Positions 35,390-44,436 of a DNA stretch of 64,000 nucleotides are shown piece by piece (positions within the stretch are counted from its first letter, which is position 1; every line of letters begins with the position of its first letter). The position numbers and the translations under genes were made by a program. The notes below the pieces were generated by a model. The model did no database searches. It was given only the letters and a program-made list of their open reading frames with translations, and was not told the DNA's origin. The stretch lies in assembly GCF_001613385.1 (NCBI RefSeq), contig NZ_BDCG01000002.1:496001-560000 (forward strand), given 5' to 3'. Origin of the DNA: Nocardia flavorosea NBRC 108225. Its GTDB lineage: Bacteria; Actinomycetota; Actinomycetes; Mycobacteriales; Mycobacteriaceae.

Positions 35390-36712
35390 GTGTCCTCTTC
35401 ACCCCCGGCTCGCGCCGGTCAGTCGCGCCGCGCCGCAATCGGCAGCTTCGTCGGCACAACTTTCGAATGGTACGACTTCTTCATCTACGGCACGATGGCT
35501 TCGCTGGTGTTCGGGCAGGTGTTCTTTCCGACCCAGGACGGGGTGGTCGGCACCCTGGCGGCCTTCGCTACCTTCGCCGTCGGTTTCCTTGCCAGGCCGT
35601 TCGGCAGTATCCTCTTCGGGCACTACGGTGACCGGCTCGGACGGCGAAACGTCCTGATCGTCACGCTGCTGATCATGGGCAGCGCGACGGTCCTCATCGG
35701 ATGTATTCCCTCCTACGACGCAATCGGTGTCTGGGCGCCGGGCCTGCTCATCGTGTGCCGGATCGCTCAAGGGGTGGCGCTCGGCGGCGAATGGGGTGGC
35801 GCCGCGCTGCTCTCGGTGGAGAACGCCCCCACCGACCGGCGCGGGTTGTTCGGTTCGTCGACGCAGGTCGGCTCGCCGGCCGGGCTGCTACTGGCCAGTC
35901 TGGTCATTTCGGCGTCTGCGGCCGTCAGCGGTGACCAATTCGAGCAGTGGGGCTGGCGGATCCCTTTCCTCGGGAGCGCGATCATCGTGGTGGTCGGCCT
36001 CGCGATCCGCCGGGGTCTCGCCGAATCGCAGGACTTCGCCGAAACCGTGCACACCGAAGGCGTGGCGGCCGTCCCGGTGGTGCAGGTGCTGCGCGAGGAC
36101 TGGCGCACGGTGCTCATCGCCGCGGGTCTGGGCGCCGCGAACAACGCGCTCTACTACACCGTGGCCACCTACACGCTGGCCTATGTCACCGGCACACTCG
36201 GTATGCCCAAGGGCGAGACGATCAACCATCTGACCATCGTGTCGGTCTGCTACCTCCTGTCCATCCCGCTGTTCGGATGGCTCTCCGACAAGGTCGGCCT
36301 GCGGCGCCAGGTCGCAGTGGCGGCACTGGCCGCAGCGGCGTTCATATTCCCGTACTTCGCCATGATCGACACCGGAAACGGCTGGGTCATCCTGCTCGGC
36401 ATGATCCTCGGCCTGGCGGTCATCCAATCCGCCGCCTATGCACCGCAGCCCGCCGTCTACTGCGAACTGTTCCCGGCCAGAACACGCTATACGGGCGCAT
36501 CCTTGAGTTACGCGCTGCCGACCACACTCGTCGGCGGTACGGCACCGTTCATCGCGACCTGGTTGTTCAGCACCACCGGGAGCAACAGTGCCATGGCCTG
36601 GTACGTGATCGCCTTGTCCTTACTCGCCGCCGGATGCGCGGAGCTCGCTCACCGCCGGCACACCACATCGATACGTGCCGCCGGGTCGGCAGCGGAGGTG
36701 CAGAATGCCTGA
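35390..36712 (+). CDS. MFS transporter, MHS family (second copy)
   Basis: A 440-residue 12-helix transporter. It has FEWYDFFIYGTMASLVFG near residue 23, GHYGDRLGRRN, CRIAQGVALGGEWGGAALLSVENAP near 122-146, and WLSDKVGLRRQ near 302. It is not a close copy of the first MHS gene and may take a different intermediate. It starts with GTG. Its end overlaps the first MmgE/PrpD gene by 8 bp. Confidence 0.88.
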   Translation: MSSSPPARAGQSRRAAIGSFVGTTFEWYDFFIYGTMASLVFGQVFFPTQDGVVGTLAAFATFAVGFLARPFGSILFGHYGDRLGRRNVLIVTLLIMGSATVLIGCIPSYDAIGVWAPGLLIVCRIAQGVALGGEWGGAALLSVENAPTDRRGLFGSSTQVGSPAGLLLASLVISASAAVSGDQFEQWGWRIPFLGSAIIVVVGLAIRRGLAESQDFAETVHTEGVAAVPVVQVLREDWRTVLIAAGLGAANNALYYTVATYTLAYVTGTLGMPKGETINHLTIVSVCYLLSIPLFGWLSDKVGLRRQVAVAALAAAAFIFPYFAMIDTGNGWVILLGMILGLAVIQSAAYAPQPAVYCELFPARTRYTGASLSYALPTTLVGGTAPFIATWLFSTTGSNSAMAWYVIALSLLAAGCAELAHRRHTTSIRAAGSAAEVQNA

Positions 36713-38036
36713 TATACACACGCTCCTGACCTGGGCAGCAGAATCCGCCGAGCCGCCCGAGCCCGTGCTCCGGACGACACTGACGATCGTCTGCGACGAC
36801 CTCGCGGCCATGATCGGCGCCCACACCGAACCGGAGGTTCGTTTCGTCTCGGCGCACGCATGCGGTCCGAATGAGGCGACAGTCGTGGGTGTTCCGGGCA
36901 AGCGGGTCGAACGCCGGGCCGCCGCACTGGCGAACGCGGTCGCAGCGAACTGGATCGAACTCGACGGCGGCTACCGGCCTGCGACATGCCACGGTTCGCT
37001 GTACACGCTGCCGGCCGCGCTCGCCGAGGTCGAAACGGGCGGTGGCACACTGCGCGACCTGCTGAGCTCGGTGGCGATCGGCTACGAGGTGGTCGCGCGG
37101 ATCGCCCGTGCCTACCGACCGCCGCTACCACTCGCGCTCCATCCCCACGCAACACTGTCGCCGATCGGCGCGGCAGCCGCGATCGCCGCCGCGCGCCGGT
37201 TGCCCACGCACCAGTTCACCCACGCCGTCCTCGGCGCCGCCTCGATGTCGCTCACCGGCCCGTTCGGGCACGCGACCGAAGGTGCCACCGTCCGCAACGC
37301 GTGGGCGGGAGCCGGGGCTCAGCTCGGTTTCACCGCAGCGGATATCGCCGTTGCCGGGCTCACTGCGAGCTCGGGTGTGCTCGGGGAAGTGTTCGCCCGC
37401 GTGGGCGGCGCAGACCGCAACCTCGCTGAGCTGACCGGCGGACTCGGGGAACGGTACGCGGTTCAGGACGGCTACCAGAAGCCCTACGCCTGCTGCCAAT
37501 ACCTGCATTCCAGCGTCGAAGCGGCCGCACGCGTCGCACCGGAGGTAGAGCCCGCGGCGATCTCGGCCATCGCCGTCCGGGCGCACCCGCTCGCCGCCGC
37601 ACTCGACGAGCCGGCTCCCGACACCGGGCTCGCCGGACGGTTCTCGCTGCCGCATGCCGTCGCGACCGTCCTGTCGGCACGCGATACTTCCGCGCGGACT
37701 TTCGCGGCTGCGTCCTTGCTCGATCCGCAGGTGGCGCGCTTGCGGTCCCTGGTGACGATCGAAGAATGGACCGATCCCCCGCCGCCACCGCACGACCGCC
37801 CTGCGCGGGTGCGGGTCACGCTCGCCGACGGCCGCGTCGTCGAAGAAACCGTACTGTCCGCGGCCGGCGGGCCGGATCGTCCACTGACCCGGGATCAACT
37901 CCTGGACAAGTACGAAACCCTCACCGCGGAACTCCGGCCCGGATTCACCGATCGGGTCCGGGCACTGACCGATCCGGGCCGCCCGATCGATCTCGATCGG
38001 GCGCTGGGCCCGCTGCTCGACGAGGTTCTGCGATGA
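36705..38036 (+). CDS. MmgE/PrpD family protein 1
   Basis: A 443-residue protein of the family that contains 2-methylcitrate dehydratase, cis-aconitate decarboxylase and iminodisuccinate epimerase. Family elements are ANAVAANWIELDGGY near 77-90 (the ELDDGH-type active-site stretch), LHPHATLSPIGAAAAIAAARRL, TEGATVRNAWAGAGAQLG near 185-202, and QKPYACCQYLHSSVEAA near 262. ATG overlaps the transporter stop. It is coupled to a second MmgE/PrpD gene; such tandem pairs may form a heteromer. The reaction on this substrate is unknown. Confidence 0.8.
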   Translation: MPDIHTLLTWAAESAEPPEPVLRTTLTIVCDDLAAMIGAHTEPEVRFVSAHACGPNEATVVGVPGKRVERRAAALANAVAANWIELDGGYRPATCHGSLYTLPAALAEVETGGGTLRDLLSSVAIGYEVVARIARAYRPPLPLALHPHATLSPIGAAAAIAAARRLPTHQFTHAVLGAASMSLTGPFGHATEGATVRNAWAGAGAQLGFTAADIAVAGLTASSGVLGEVFARVGGADRNLAELTGGLGERYAVQDGYQKPYACCQYLHSSVEAAARVAPEVEPAAISAIAVRAHPLAAALDEPAPDTGLAGRFSLPHAVATVLSARDTSARTFAAASLLDPQVARLRSLVTIEEWTDPPPPPHDRPARVRVTLADGRVVEETVLSAAGGPDRPLTRDQLLDKYETLTAELRPGFTDRVRALTDPGRPIDLDRALGPLLDEVLR

Positions 38037-39373
38037 CGGCTGCCGAACATCTCGTCGACGGCGTTCTCGGCCTGCCGAAGGTATTGCCCGCCGAGATCGA
38101 CCGGATCGCCCGCCTGCACCTGCTCGATGCCGTCGGAGTCGGCGTCGCAGCGGCCGCGCGCGGCCCGGCCCGTACGCTCGCCGCCGCGCCGCGCGCCACC
38201 GGCCCGTGCACCGTGCTGGGAACAGGAACCGGAACCGGCCCGCTGGAAGCCGCGCTCGTCAACGGAACGCTCATCCATTCGCTCGAGTACGACGACACCC
38301 ACACGGGATCGGTCATGCACGGCAGCAGTGTTCTCGCGCCGGCAGTCCTCGCCGCCGCCGAGAACCACGGCGGTACCGGCTCCGAAGTGATCCGGAGTTT
38401 CGCGATGGGCTGGGAGATCCTCATCCGTCTCGGACTGGCGGCGCCCAGTGGTTTCCAGCGTGCCGGTTTCCAGGGCACGTCGGCGGCCGGCCCTCTGGCC
38501 GGCGCGCTGGCCGTCGGGTTGTTGCACCGATTCGACCGCGCACAGTTGATCGACGTGGTCGCGGTTGCCGCGAGCTTCTCGGCGGGGAACTTCACCTTTC
38601 TGAGTCGCGGTGCGACGAGCAAGGCGGCGCAGGCCGGTGCAGGCGCACAAGCCGCCCTGTCGGCCGTCGACCTCGTCGAAGGTGGAATAACGGGAGCCGC
38701 AGATGTTTTCGAAGGCGACCGTGGTTTCTTCGGCCTCTACGCCCGGGATCCCGCGGCGGCCGACCGGCTGCGAATACTCTCGGACGATCTCGGCTCCCGG
38801 TGGCATTTGCCGGAGGCCGCCTTCAAGGGGTTGCCGTGCTGTCATTTCCTGCACCCGTTCGTCGAGGCGGTCGCCACCCTGGACCGCGCGCCGGAGCGGA
38901 TCCTGTGCCGCGTGCCGGTCGGGCAGGAGCAGATCATCGCCGTCCCGTGGTCGCGCAAGCAGCGTCCCCTCCGGGCCGACGAAGCGCGCTGGAGCCTGCC
39001 GTACGTACTGGCCCTGCAGGTGGTACGCGGTGGTGTGACTCTGGACGACTTCGCCGGCGAGCCGGATCCGGCAGTACTCGCGATGGCAGCCCGTATCGCG
39101 TGGGAACCGTGGCAGGGTTCGGGATACCCGGCGGTCTTCCCGGCCACGGTCGAGGCCGAATTCGCCGACGGTTCGAGCCGGACGGTCCGGATAGACGATG
39201 TGGACGGCGGGGCCCGTCGTCCCTGGGGTACCTCGCGTGTGATCGGGAAGTTCCGGGACAACTGCGCCCGCGCCGGCGTCGCACCGGGTGTCGCAGACGA
39301 AGTCGCCCGGGCCTTGCTCGAGACACCGTCGCCGGAGATTTCGGCGCTGCGTTCACTGGTGCACGCTGTCTAG
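38033..39373 (+). CDS. MmgE/PrpD family protein 2
   Basis: A 446-residue paralogue with ALVNGTLIHSLEYDDTHTGSVMHGSSVLAPAVLAAAE near 75-111 (a fuller EYDDTH active-site signature than in protein 1), GFQGTSAAGPLAGALAVG near 142, FLSRGATSKAAQAGAGAQAAL near 185, and FKGLPCCHFLHPFVEA near 262. It is the last gene of the third operon. Its stop codon overlaps the stop of the convergent ABC ATPase gene in CTAG. It is a candidate hydratase, dehydratase, epimerase or decarboxylase for a branched dicarboxylate. Confidence 0.82.
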   Translation: MTAAEHLVDGVLGLPKVLPAEIDRIARLHLLDAVGVGVAAAARGPARTLAAAPRATGPCTVLGTGTGTGPLEAALVNGTLIHSLEYDDTHTGSVMHGSSVLAPAVLAAAENHGGTGSEVIRSFAMGWEILIRLGLAAPSGFQRAGFQGTSAAGPLAGALAVGLLHRFDRAQLIDVVAVAASFSAGNFTFLSRGATSKAAQAGAGAQAALSAVDLVEGGITGAADVFEGDRGFFGLYARDPAAADRLRILSDDLGSRWHLPEAAFKGLPCCHFLHPFVEAVATLDRAPERILCRVPVGQEQIIAVPWSRKQRPLRADEARWSLPYVLALQVVRGGVTLDDFAGEPDPAVLAMAARIAWEPWQGSGYPAVFPATVEAEFADGSSRTVRIDDVDGGARRPWGTSRVIGKFRDNCARAGVAPGVADEVARALLETPSPEISALRSLVHAV

Positions 39374-40194
39374 CCGCCAGGGGCCGCACCCGGCCGCTGC
39401 ACGACCGCCGCGGAACGCGACTCCGCCGTCAGCACATCGAGCAGTTCCTGTTCCAGTGCGGCGAATTCCGGCGCCGTGATCATGGATAGTGTGCGCGGCC
39501 GCGGAAGGTCCACGCGCACCTCGCGGCACACCGTGGCCGGGCGGGCCGACAGCACGACGACGCGGTCCGACAGGTACACCGCCTCGCGGATATCGTGGGT
39601 GATCATCAGTACCATCCATCGATAACGCTGCCAGACGTCCTGTAACCAGGCTTGCATCTCGGTGCGGGTCAGCGAATCGAGTGCACCGAAAGGCTCGTCC
39701 AGGAGCAGTAGTTCGCGGTCCTGGACAACGGTGCGCAACAGCGCCGCACGCTGCCGCATACCGCCGGACAGCTGGGACGGCCGGGCATCTTCGAATCCGG
39801 ACAGTCCGAAGGCATCGAACAGTTCGAGGGCCCGGCGCCGCGCCTCGGCTTTCGCGATACCGTGCACCTGGAGTCCGAGAACGGTGTTGTCGAGAACGGT
39901 TCGCCACGGAAAGAGCAGGTCCTTCTGCGGCATATACGCGCAGTGCGCGGCCGCGGGCCGGGTCTCGTCACCGAAGCCGATCCGGCCCGAATCCGGAGTT
40001 TCCAGCCCGGCCAGCGTATTGAACAGCGTGCTCTTGCCGCACCCGCTCGGACCGATGACGGAAACGAACTCGCCGGGCTGCGCGGTGAACGACACACCGG
40101 CCAGAACCTGCCGGTACCCGTGCCGCCGGCCCGGCAGCGCAAACGATTTGCCGAGGGAATCGACGACGAGTCGATTACCGTGCGGGTCGGTCAC
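39370..40194 (-). CDS. ABC importer ATPase (thiamine-precursor/NitT-TauT type)
   Basis: A 274-residue ATPase with Walker A GPSGCGKST near residue 47, Q-loop YMPQKDLLFPWRTVLDN near 88, signature LSGGMRQRAALLRT near 142 and Walker B LLLLDEPFGALDS near 162. It is the last gene of the tenA operon. The order tenA, binding protein, permease, ATPase and the upstream TPP riboswitch identify it as the energy subunit of a thiamine-precursor (pyrimidine) importer, ThiZ-like. Confidence 0.88.
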   Translation of the reverse strand: MTDPHGNRLVVDSLGKSFALPGRRHGYRQVLAGVSFTAQPGEFVSVIGPSGCGKSTLFNTLAGLETPDSGRIGFGDETRPAAAHCAYMPQKDLLFPWRTVLDNTVLGLQVHGIAKAEARRRALELFDAFGLSGFEDARPSQLSGGMRQRAALLRTVVQDRELLLLDEPFGALDSLTRTEMQAWLQDVWQRYRWMVLMITHDIREAVYLSDRVVVLSARPATVCREVRVDLPRPRTLSMITAPEFAALEQELLDVLTAESRSAAVVQRPGAAPGG

Positions 40195-41038
40195 GGCCGC
40201 TCCTGTCCTCTGTCCGCGACCACGGCGCGACGATCCGCTCGACCGCGAATGTCAGCAGGTACAGCGCGATGCTGATGAGCGCTGTCACGAACACGGCCGC
40301 CAGCACCAGGTCGGTGCGGAACGAGTTCTTCTGCAGGCTCATGTAGATCCCGAGCCCTTGGCGCGCCCCGACGTATTCGGCGAACACCGCGCCCACCACC
40401 GCGTAGGTGATGCCGATGCGCAGCGCCGTGAAGAACCGGGGTATCGCCGACGGCAGGCGCACATAGCGGAAGACCTGAGCGCGTGACGCACCCATACTGC
40501 GCAACAGTGCGCCCGCATCCCGGTCGGCCGCGGCGAATCCCTCGATCAGGCCGATGGCCATCGGGAAGAAGGTGACCAGCGCGACGACGAGAACCTTCGG
40601 TAGCAACCCGAAACCGAACCAGATGACCATCAGCGGCGCGATCGCGATGATCGGCAGAGTCTGTGAGGCCACGAACAGCGGGACGAATGCGCGGCGTAGC
40701 CAGGGTGAGAAATCGACCACGACAGCCAGCACCCAGGCCAGGCTCAGCGATAACGCGAAACCGGTGGCGGTCACCTGCAGGGTGGCGCCGGCATGGACGG
40801 TTATTTCGTCGCGGTGTGCCCACCCCTGTTCCAGCACACGTAGAGGTGACGGGAGCAGTTGCGGACGAATACCGCTGATCTCGACGTACACCTGCCAGGC
40901 GGCGATCAGAAGCACCACTGTCGCAAGTGCCGGCACCAGTCGGCCGAGCGCCGAGAACCCGGAACCGGTTACCGACGGCGGGGTGGGGGACGCCGGGTTG
41001 CCGGGCGCCGCGGCGCTATGGGGAGGCGAGATACTCAT
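40175..41038 (-). CDS. ABC importer permease (ThiX/SsuC-like)
   Basis: A 287-residue inner-membrane protein with about six helices. The ATG at 41038 overlaps the binding-protein gene by 23 bp; an extended start at 41086 is less likely. The EAA loop appears as GLIEGFAAADRDAGALLRSMGASRAQVFRYVRLPSAIPRFFTAL near residues 165-208. The C-terminal end overlaps the ATPase start by 20 bp, so the three transport genes form one translationally coupled block. Confidence 0.86.
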   Translation of the reverse strand: MSISPPHSAAAPGNPASPTPPSVTGSGFSALGRLVPALATVVLLIAAWQVYVEISGIRPQLLPSPLRVLEQGWAHRDEITVHAGATLQVTATGFALSLSLAWVLAVVVDFSPWLRRAFVPLFVASQTLPIIAIAPLMVIWFGFGLLPKVLVVALVTFFPMAIGLIEGFAAADRDAGALLRSMGASRAQVFRYVRLPSAIPRFFTALRIGITYAVVGAVFAEYVGARQGLGIYMSLQKNSFRTDLVLAAVFVTALISIALYLLTFAVERIVAPWSRTEDRSGRDRPAR

Positions 41039-42035
41039 CGGTGAAATACGTCGACCAGTCGGGTTCCTCGGCCAAGGGGGCACCATCCGGCCCGGTGAGC
41101 AGGCCCTTGTCGAACAGGAAACCGGAGTTCGCGGCCCACTGCTCGCGGGTCTGGGTGCCCACCCGGCCTCCTGGGCCTTTCATGAACTGTTCGGCCAGCA
41201 TGCGCTGACTCTCGAACACCAGCGATTCGTCGGGGAAGGCACCGGGCTCGGCGTCGAGCAGGTCCTGGGCGGCGGCTGCCGGTTCGTCGGCGGCGAACTG
41301 GTACCCGCGTTGCAGTGCCTGGACGAATTTCGCCGCGCGATCGGGATTCGCCGTCAGCCAATCCTGGTTCGCGTCGATCACGATCGCGTACGCGTCGGGG
41401 AAACCGAAATCGGTGTAGCGGAAGTACTTCATGGGAGTGCCGTGGTGTTCGGCCTCGATCCCCTCCCAGCCGAGGTAGGAGACGGTGAAATCCGCTTGTC
41501 CGGAGTAGACCGCCTCGTACGCCGAGGTCCCCAGGGTGACCGATTCGAATTCGCCGGTACCACCGTCGTTGCGGATCACCTGCTGCAGCGCTTCCACCTC
41601 GCCCGGATCACCGAAACCGGCGTAGGTCTTGCCGTCCAGATCCTTCGGGGATTCGATATCCGCACGGTCGGCTTTGACCCCGATACCGGTCGCCCAGTGT
41701 TGCAGTGGCGCGAGCACCGAGATCGTATGCCCGCCGGATGCCCGGGAGAAGGTGGACGAATTATGGGTACTGATACCGAATTCGGCGTTACCGGCGTCGA
41801 TGACCGTATCGACGGCGGTGTTGTTGTACGGCAGGATCTCCACATCCAGGCCGGCCTCGGCGAACCAGCCCCGTTGCTGTGCCACGAACAGCCCGGTGTG
41901 GTTGGTGTTCGGCGTCCAGTCCAGGGCGAAGCGGATCGTCCCGTCGTCGGTTCCCGCGGTGCAGGCGGTGACCGCGGACAGCGCTACCAGCGCGGCGGCG
42001 GCCGTGGCCAGAATCCGGCGTAGGCGGCCGCTCAC
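41016..42035 (-). CDS. ABC importer binding lipoprotein, NMT1/ThiY-like
   Basis: A 339-residue lipoprotein with signal peptide RLRRILATAAAALVALSAVTAC (Cys near 22). The mature part starts with IRFALDWTPNTNHTGLFVAQQRGWF, the standard opening of the THI5/NMT1 family that binds 4-amino-5-hydroxymethyl-2-methylpyrimidine-type precursors, followed by LGWEGIEAEHHGTPMKYFRYTDFG. The GTG start overlaps the tenA stop (GTGA). The importer therefore probably salvages degraded thiamine pyrimidines. Confidence 0.88.
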   Translation of the reverse strand: MSGRLRRILATAAAALVALSAVTACTAGTDDGTIRFALDWTPNTNHTGLFVAQQRGWFAEAGLDVEILPYNNTAVDTVIDAGNAEFGISTHNSSTFSRASGGHTISVLAPLQHWATGIGVKADRADIESPKDLDGKTYAGFGDPGEVEALQQVIRNDGGTGEFESVTLGTSAYEAVYSGQADFTVSYLGWEGIEAEHHGTPMKYFRYTDFGFPDAYAIVIDANQDWLTANPDRAAKFVQALQRGYQFAADEPAAAAQDLLDAEPGAFPDESLVFESQRMLAEQFMKGPGGRVGTQTREQWAANSGFLFDKGLLTGPDGAPLAEEPDWSTYFTDEYLASP

Positions 42036-42742
42036 GGGGCGGGCCACGGCTGCGGATGCAGGGCGGTATCCCAGAACATCAGCTCGTACCGGGTGGCGAC
42101 GGTGAACGCCGCCAGCATGGCCGCGCGCTCCCGCTCGCCGGCGATCTCCGCCGCGGCGTCGACCATGGTCCGGGCCGCGGCCGCCGATTCCTGGAACTCC
42201 GCATCGCCGTAGGTGGCCACCCATCGCGCGTAGGGGTGATCGGGATCGGCGGCGAGGACAGCGGCCGCACGTACTGCCAGATCCCGGCCCACCTCGGCGT
42301 ATATCCAGAAACACGGCAACGCCGCCGCGGCGCCCACGGCGTAGGACTCGGTGGCGGCGGTCGCGATCAGATAGGAGACGTAGCCGAGGCAGGCGGCCGA
42401 ATGCTCCGGCTCCCCCTCACGTGCGGGCAGCTTCCCACCGCCGAGCAGTTCGTCGTGCAGGGCGGATTCGACCGACACCGCCGACGCGGCCGAATTCGCC
42501 CAGAAACGCGCGGCCGCGGCGTCGGGCGCCTTGGACGAGAGGATGGCCAGCACCTTCGAATACCCGGCCAGGTACAGCGAATCCTGCTCGATATAGGTGC
42601 GGAAGACCTCGGGCGGCAAGGTGCCGGCACCGAGCAACCGGAGGAACTCGAGATCGTCGATGGCGCCGCGCAGCGCCTTCGTCCGGTCCCAGAGATGATC
42701 GGTGAAACGGCCGGTTTCCATGGTGTGCGCGGACAACGCCAA
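42032..42742 (-). CDS. tenA: TenA/thiaminase II family protein
   Basis: Hydrolyses aminopyrimidines released from damaged thiamine to the HMP precursor. The 236-residue helical protein has YIEQDSLYLAGYSKVLA near residue 50, VESALHDELLGG near 95, YVSYLIATAATESYAVGAAAALPCFWIYAEVG near 120-150 and ARWVATYGDAEF near 172. The TTG start at 42742 lies 5 bases after the riboswitch-borne GAAGGG; an ATG seven codons later is the alternative. The active Cys seems to be that of PCFW. First gene of the TPP-controlled operon. Confidence 0.9.
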   Translation of the reverse strand: MALSAHTMETGRFTDHLWDRTKALRGAIDDLEFLRLLGAGTLPPEVFRTYIEQDSLYLAGYSKVLAILSSKAPDAAAARFWANSAASAVSVESALHDELLGGGKLPAREGEPEHSAACLGYVSYLIATAATESYAVGAAAALPCFWIYAEVGRDLAVRAAAVLAADPDHPYARWVATYGDAEFQESAAAARTMVDAAAEIAGERERAAMLAAFTVATRYELMFWDTALHPQPWPAP

Positions 42743-42746
42743 GACA

Positions 42747-42824
42747 TCCCTTCGTCAGCATTACCTGGACAGGTTCTCGGGTGTGATCTCAGCCCCGCAC
42801 CGTGCGGAGCACCCCGTGTCAGAA
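42747..42824 (-). promoter_or_regulatory. TPP (thi-box) riboswitch
   Basis: Reading on the minus strand, the conserved thi-box elements occur in order: ACACGGGGTGC, a variable helix, GGGGCTGAGATCACACCC, GAGAACCTG and GTAATGCTGACGAAGGGA. The final AAGGGA is also the ribosome site of tenA, so TPP binding would hide it and shut down translation, the usual mode in actinobacteria. It controls tenA and the three ABC genes. Confidence 0.9.
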
Positions 42825-42832
42825 CGAATCCG

Positions 42833-42860
42833 ACCATACCAGTGGCGCGTCGCAAGACAA
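42833..42860 (-). promoter_or_regulatory. Promoter of the tenA riboswitch operon
   Basis: On the minus strand a -35 TTGTCT (42855-42860) and a -10 TATGGT (42833-42838) are spaced by 16 bases. The predicted start falls near 42826, directly in front of the riboswitch, which supports the prediction. Confidence 0.5.
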
Positions 42861-43225
42861 GTGGTCCGGTGGCCGGGATAATGCGCGCCACCGCGCTCTC
42901 TCACTGCCGGCAACGGGCGGAGCGTGGCCCGTCGCCGGCGCGCGCACGCTCGGTGAACTGCTGGTTCAGCTGTCGCCGAGTATCTGAACCGGACCGTTCC
43001 CGGTGCTCGAACGACCGCGCCGCCATCCCAGACCGACCTGCCACCGGGTTCGGTAGTCACGGCGAAACCCGATCACGCTGCGGGACCACCGCCATCCGAA
43101 GTCGGACAACGGCGGGCGACGCACCGGTGGACGCCCGGACCTGTGGTGGCCCGGCCGATCGTATTCGCTACCGATCGACTCCGTCCGCGGCGAGTAGCGC
43201 CGACCGCCGGGCGGGCCGGCCGGTT
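42861..43225. other. Intergenic region between tenA promoter and thiolase
   Basis: No gene, repeat or clear terminator that I can support. It separates the tenA operon from the end of the thiolase gene, both on the minus strand. Confidence 0.5.
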
Positions 43226-44422
43226 TCAGGCGGAGACCACCGACGCCGCCATCCCCTGGCCTCCGCCGATACACATCGTGAGCAGCGCTCGGCCGCCGCC
43301 GCGGCGGCCGAGTTCGTGCAGCGCCGTGGTCAGCATGCGCACCCCCGTGGCACCGATGGGATGACCGAGCGAAATCCCGGAACCGTTGACATTCAACCTG
43401 TCCCGATCGTCCCACCCCCATCCTCGGAGGACCCCGAGGACCTGGCAGGCGAAGGCTTCGTTGAGTTCGACCAGGTCGTAGGCGGCGAAGCCACGCCCGG
43501 TGCGGGCGAACAGCTTCTCCACGGCCGCGACCGGTCCCAGACCCATCAGCGCAGGATCGCAGCCGGCCGCCGTCCAGCCTTCGAGGAAGCCGATCGGCTC
43601 GAGACCGAGTTCGTCGAGGCGGTCTTCGGCGACGACGAGGACCGCCGCGGCGGCGTCGTTCTGCTGGCTTGCGTTACCCGCGGTCACCACACCGCCGGGC
43701 TGGATCGACCGTAGCTCGCCGAGCGAATCAGCGCTGGTCTCGGGCCGGATCCCCTCGTCCCGGGCGAATACCGTCATCGCCCCCTTGCGGTCGGTGACCT
43801 CGACCGATACCACTTCGGCGTCGAAGCGCCCGGCCTCCCAGGCCGCGTGGGCGCGCTGATGGCTTTCCGCGGCGAGCCGATCGGATTCCGCCCGGGTGAT
43901 CCCGTACTTCGCCGCGACGTTCTCGGCGGTTTCGATCATCCCGCTGATCCGGCCGAATCGCCATTCCGGCTGGGATCGTTCGCGACCACGGTCGAGCCGG
44001 TCGAACAGCTGGAGTCCACCGGATTTGGCGCCCCAGCGCGCGCCGGTCGTGTAGTGCTCGATGGTGCTCATCGATTCCACACCGCCGGCGAGTACGACCT
44101 CCGCGGCACCGGTTTGCACCATCATCGCGGCGGTCACCAATGCCTGGAGGCCGGTGCCGCAGCGGCGGTCGGTCTGCAATCCGGCGACCGAGATCGGCAG
44201 TCCGGCGTCGAGGGCGGCCCAGCGGCCGATACACGGGGCTTCCGAGTTCGCATACGACTGGCCCAGGGCGACATCGTCGATACGGTCGGGGTCGATTCCG
44301 GATCGCGCGACGGTTTCCTTGATGACGGTGGTCGCCAAGGCTACGGCCGGCACATCTTTCAACGCTCCGCCGAAGCGGCCCACGGGGGTACGGACGGGCG
44401 CCACCAATGCTGCGCGTGTCAT
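43226..44422 (-). CDS. Acetyl-CoA acyltransferase (thiolase)
   Basis: A 398-residue thiolase cleaving a 3-ketoacyl-CoA (or condensing acetyl units). The acyl-enzyme Cys is in QTDRRCGTGLQAL near residue 88, catalytic His in NGSGISLGHPIGATG near 350, and the second Cys in LLTMCIGGGQGMA near 380. The ATG follows AGGAG at an appropriate distance and is 14 bp from the MaoC gene. Third gene of a minus-strand operon with acyl-CoA dehydrogenase and hydratase. Confidence 0.92.
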   Translation of the reverse strand: MTRAALVAPVRTPVGRFGGALKDVPAVALATTVIKETVARSGIDPDRIDDVALGQSYANSEAPCIGRWAALDAGLPISVAGLQTDRRCGTGLQALVTAAMMVQTGAAEVVLAGGVESMSTIEHYTTGARWGAKSGGLQLFDRLDRGRERSQPEWRFGRISGMIETAENVAAKYGITRAESDRLAAESHQRAHAAWEAGRFDAEVVSVEVTDRKGAMTVFARDEGIRPETSADSLGELRSIQPGGVVTAGNASQQNDAAAAVLVVAEDRLDELGLEPIGFLEGWTAAGCDPALMGLGPVAAVEKLFARTGRGFAAYDLVELNEAFACQVLGVLRGWGWDDRDRLNVNGSGISLGHPIGATGVRMLTTALHELGRRGGGRALLTMCIGGGQGMAASVVSA

Positions 44423-44436
44423 GGGGAATTCGCTCC

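Noticed and set aside
36675..36704. Longer start of MmgE/PrpD protein 1
   Set aside because: The added residues (PPGRQRRCR) come from the transporter gene in another frame; the ATG at 36705 follows GGAGGT.
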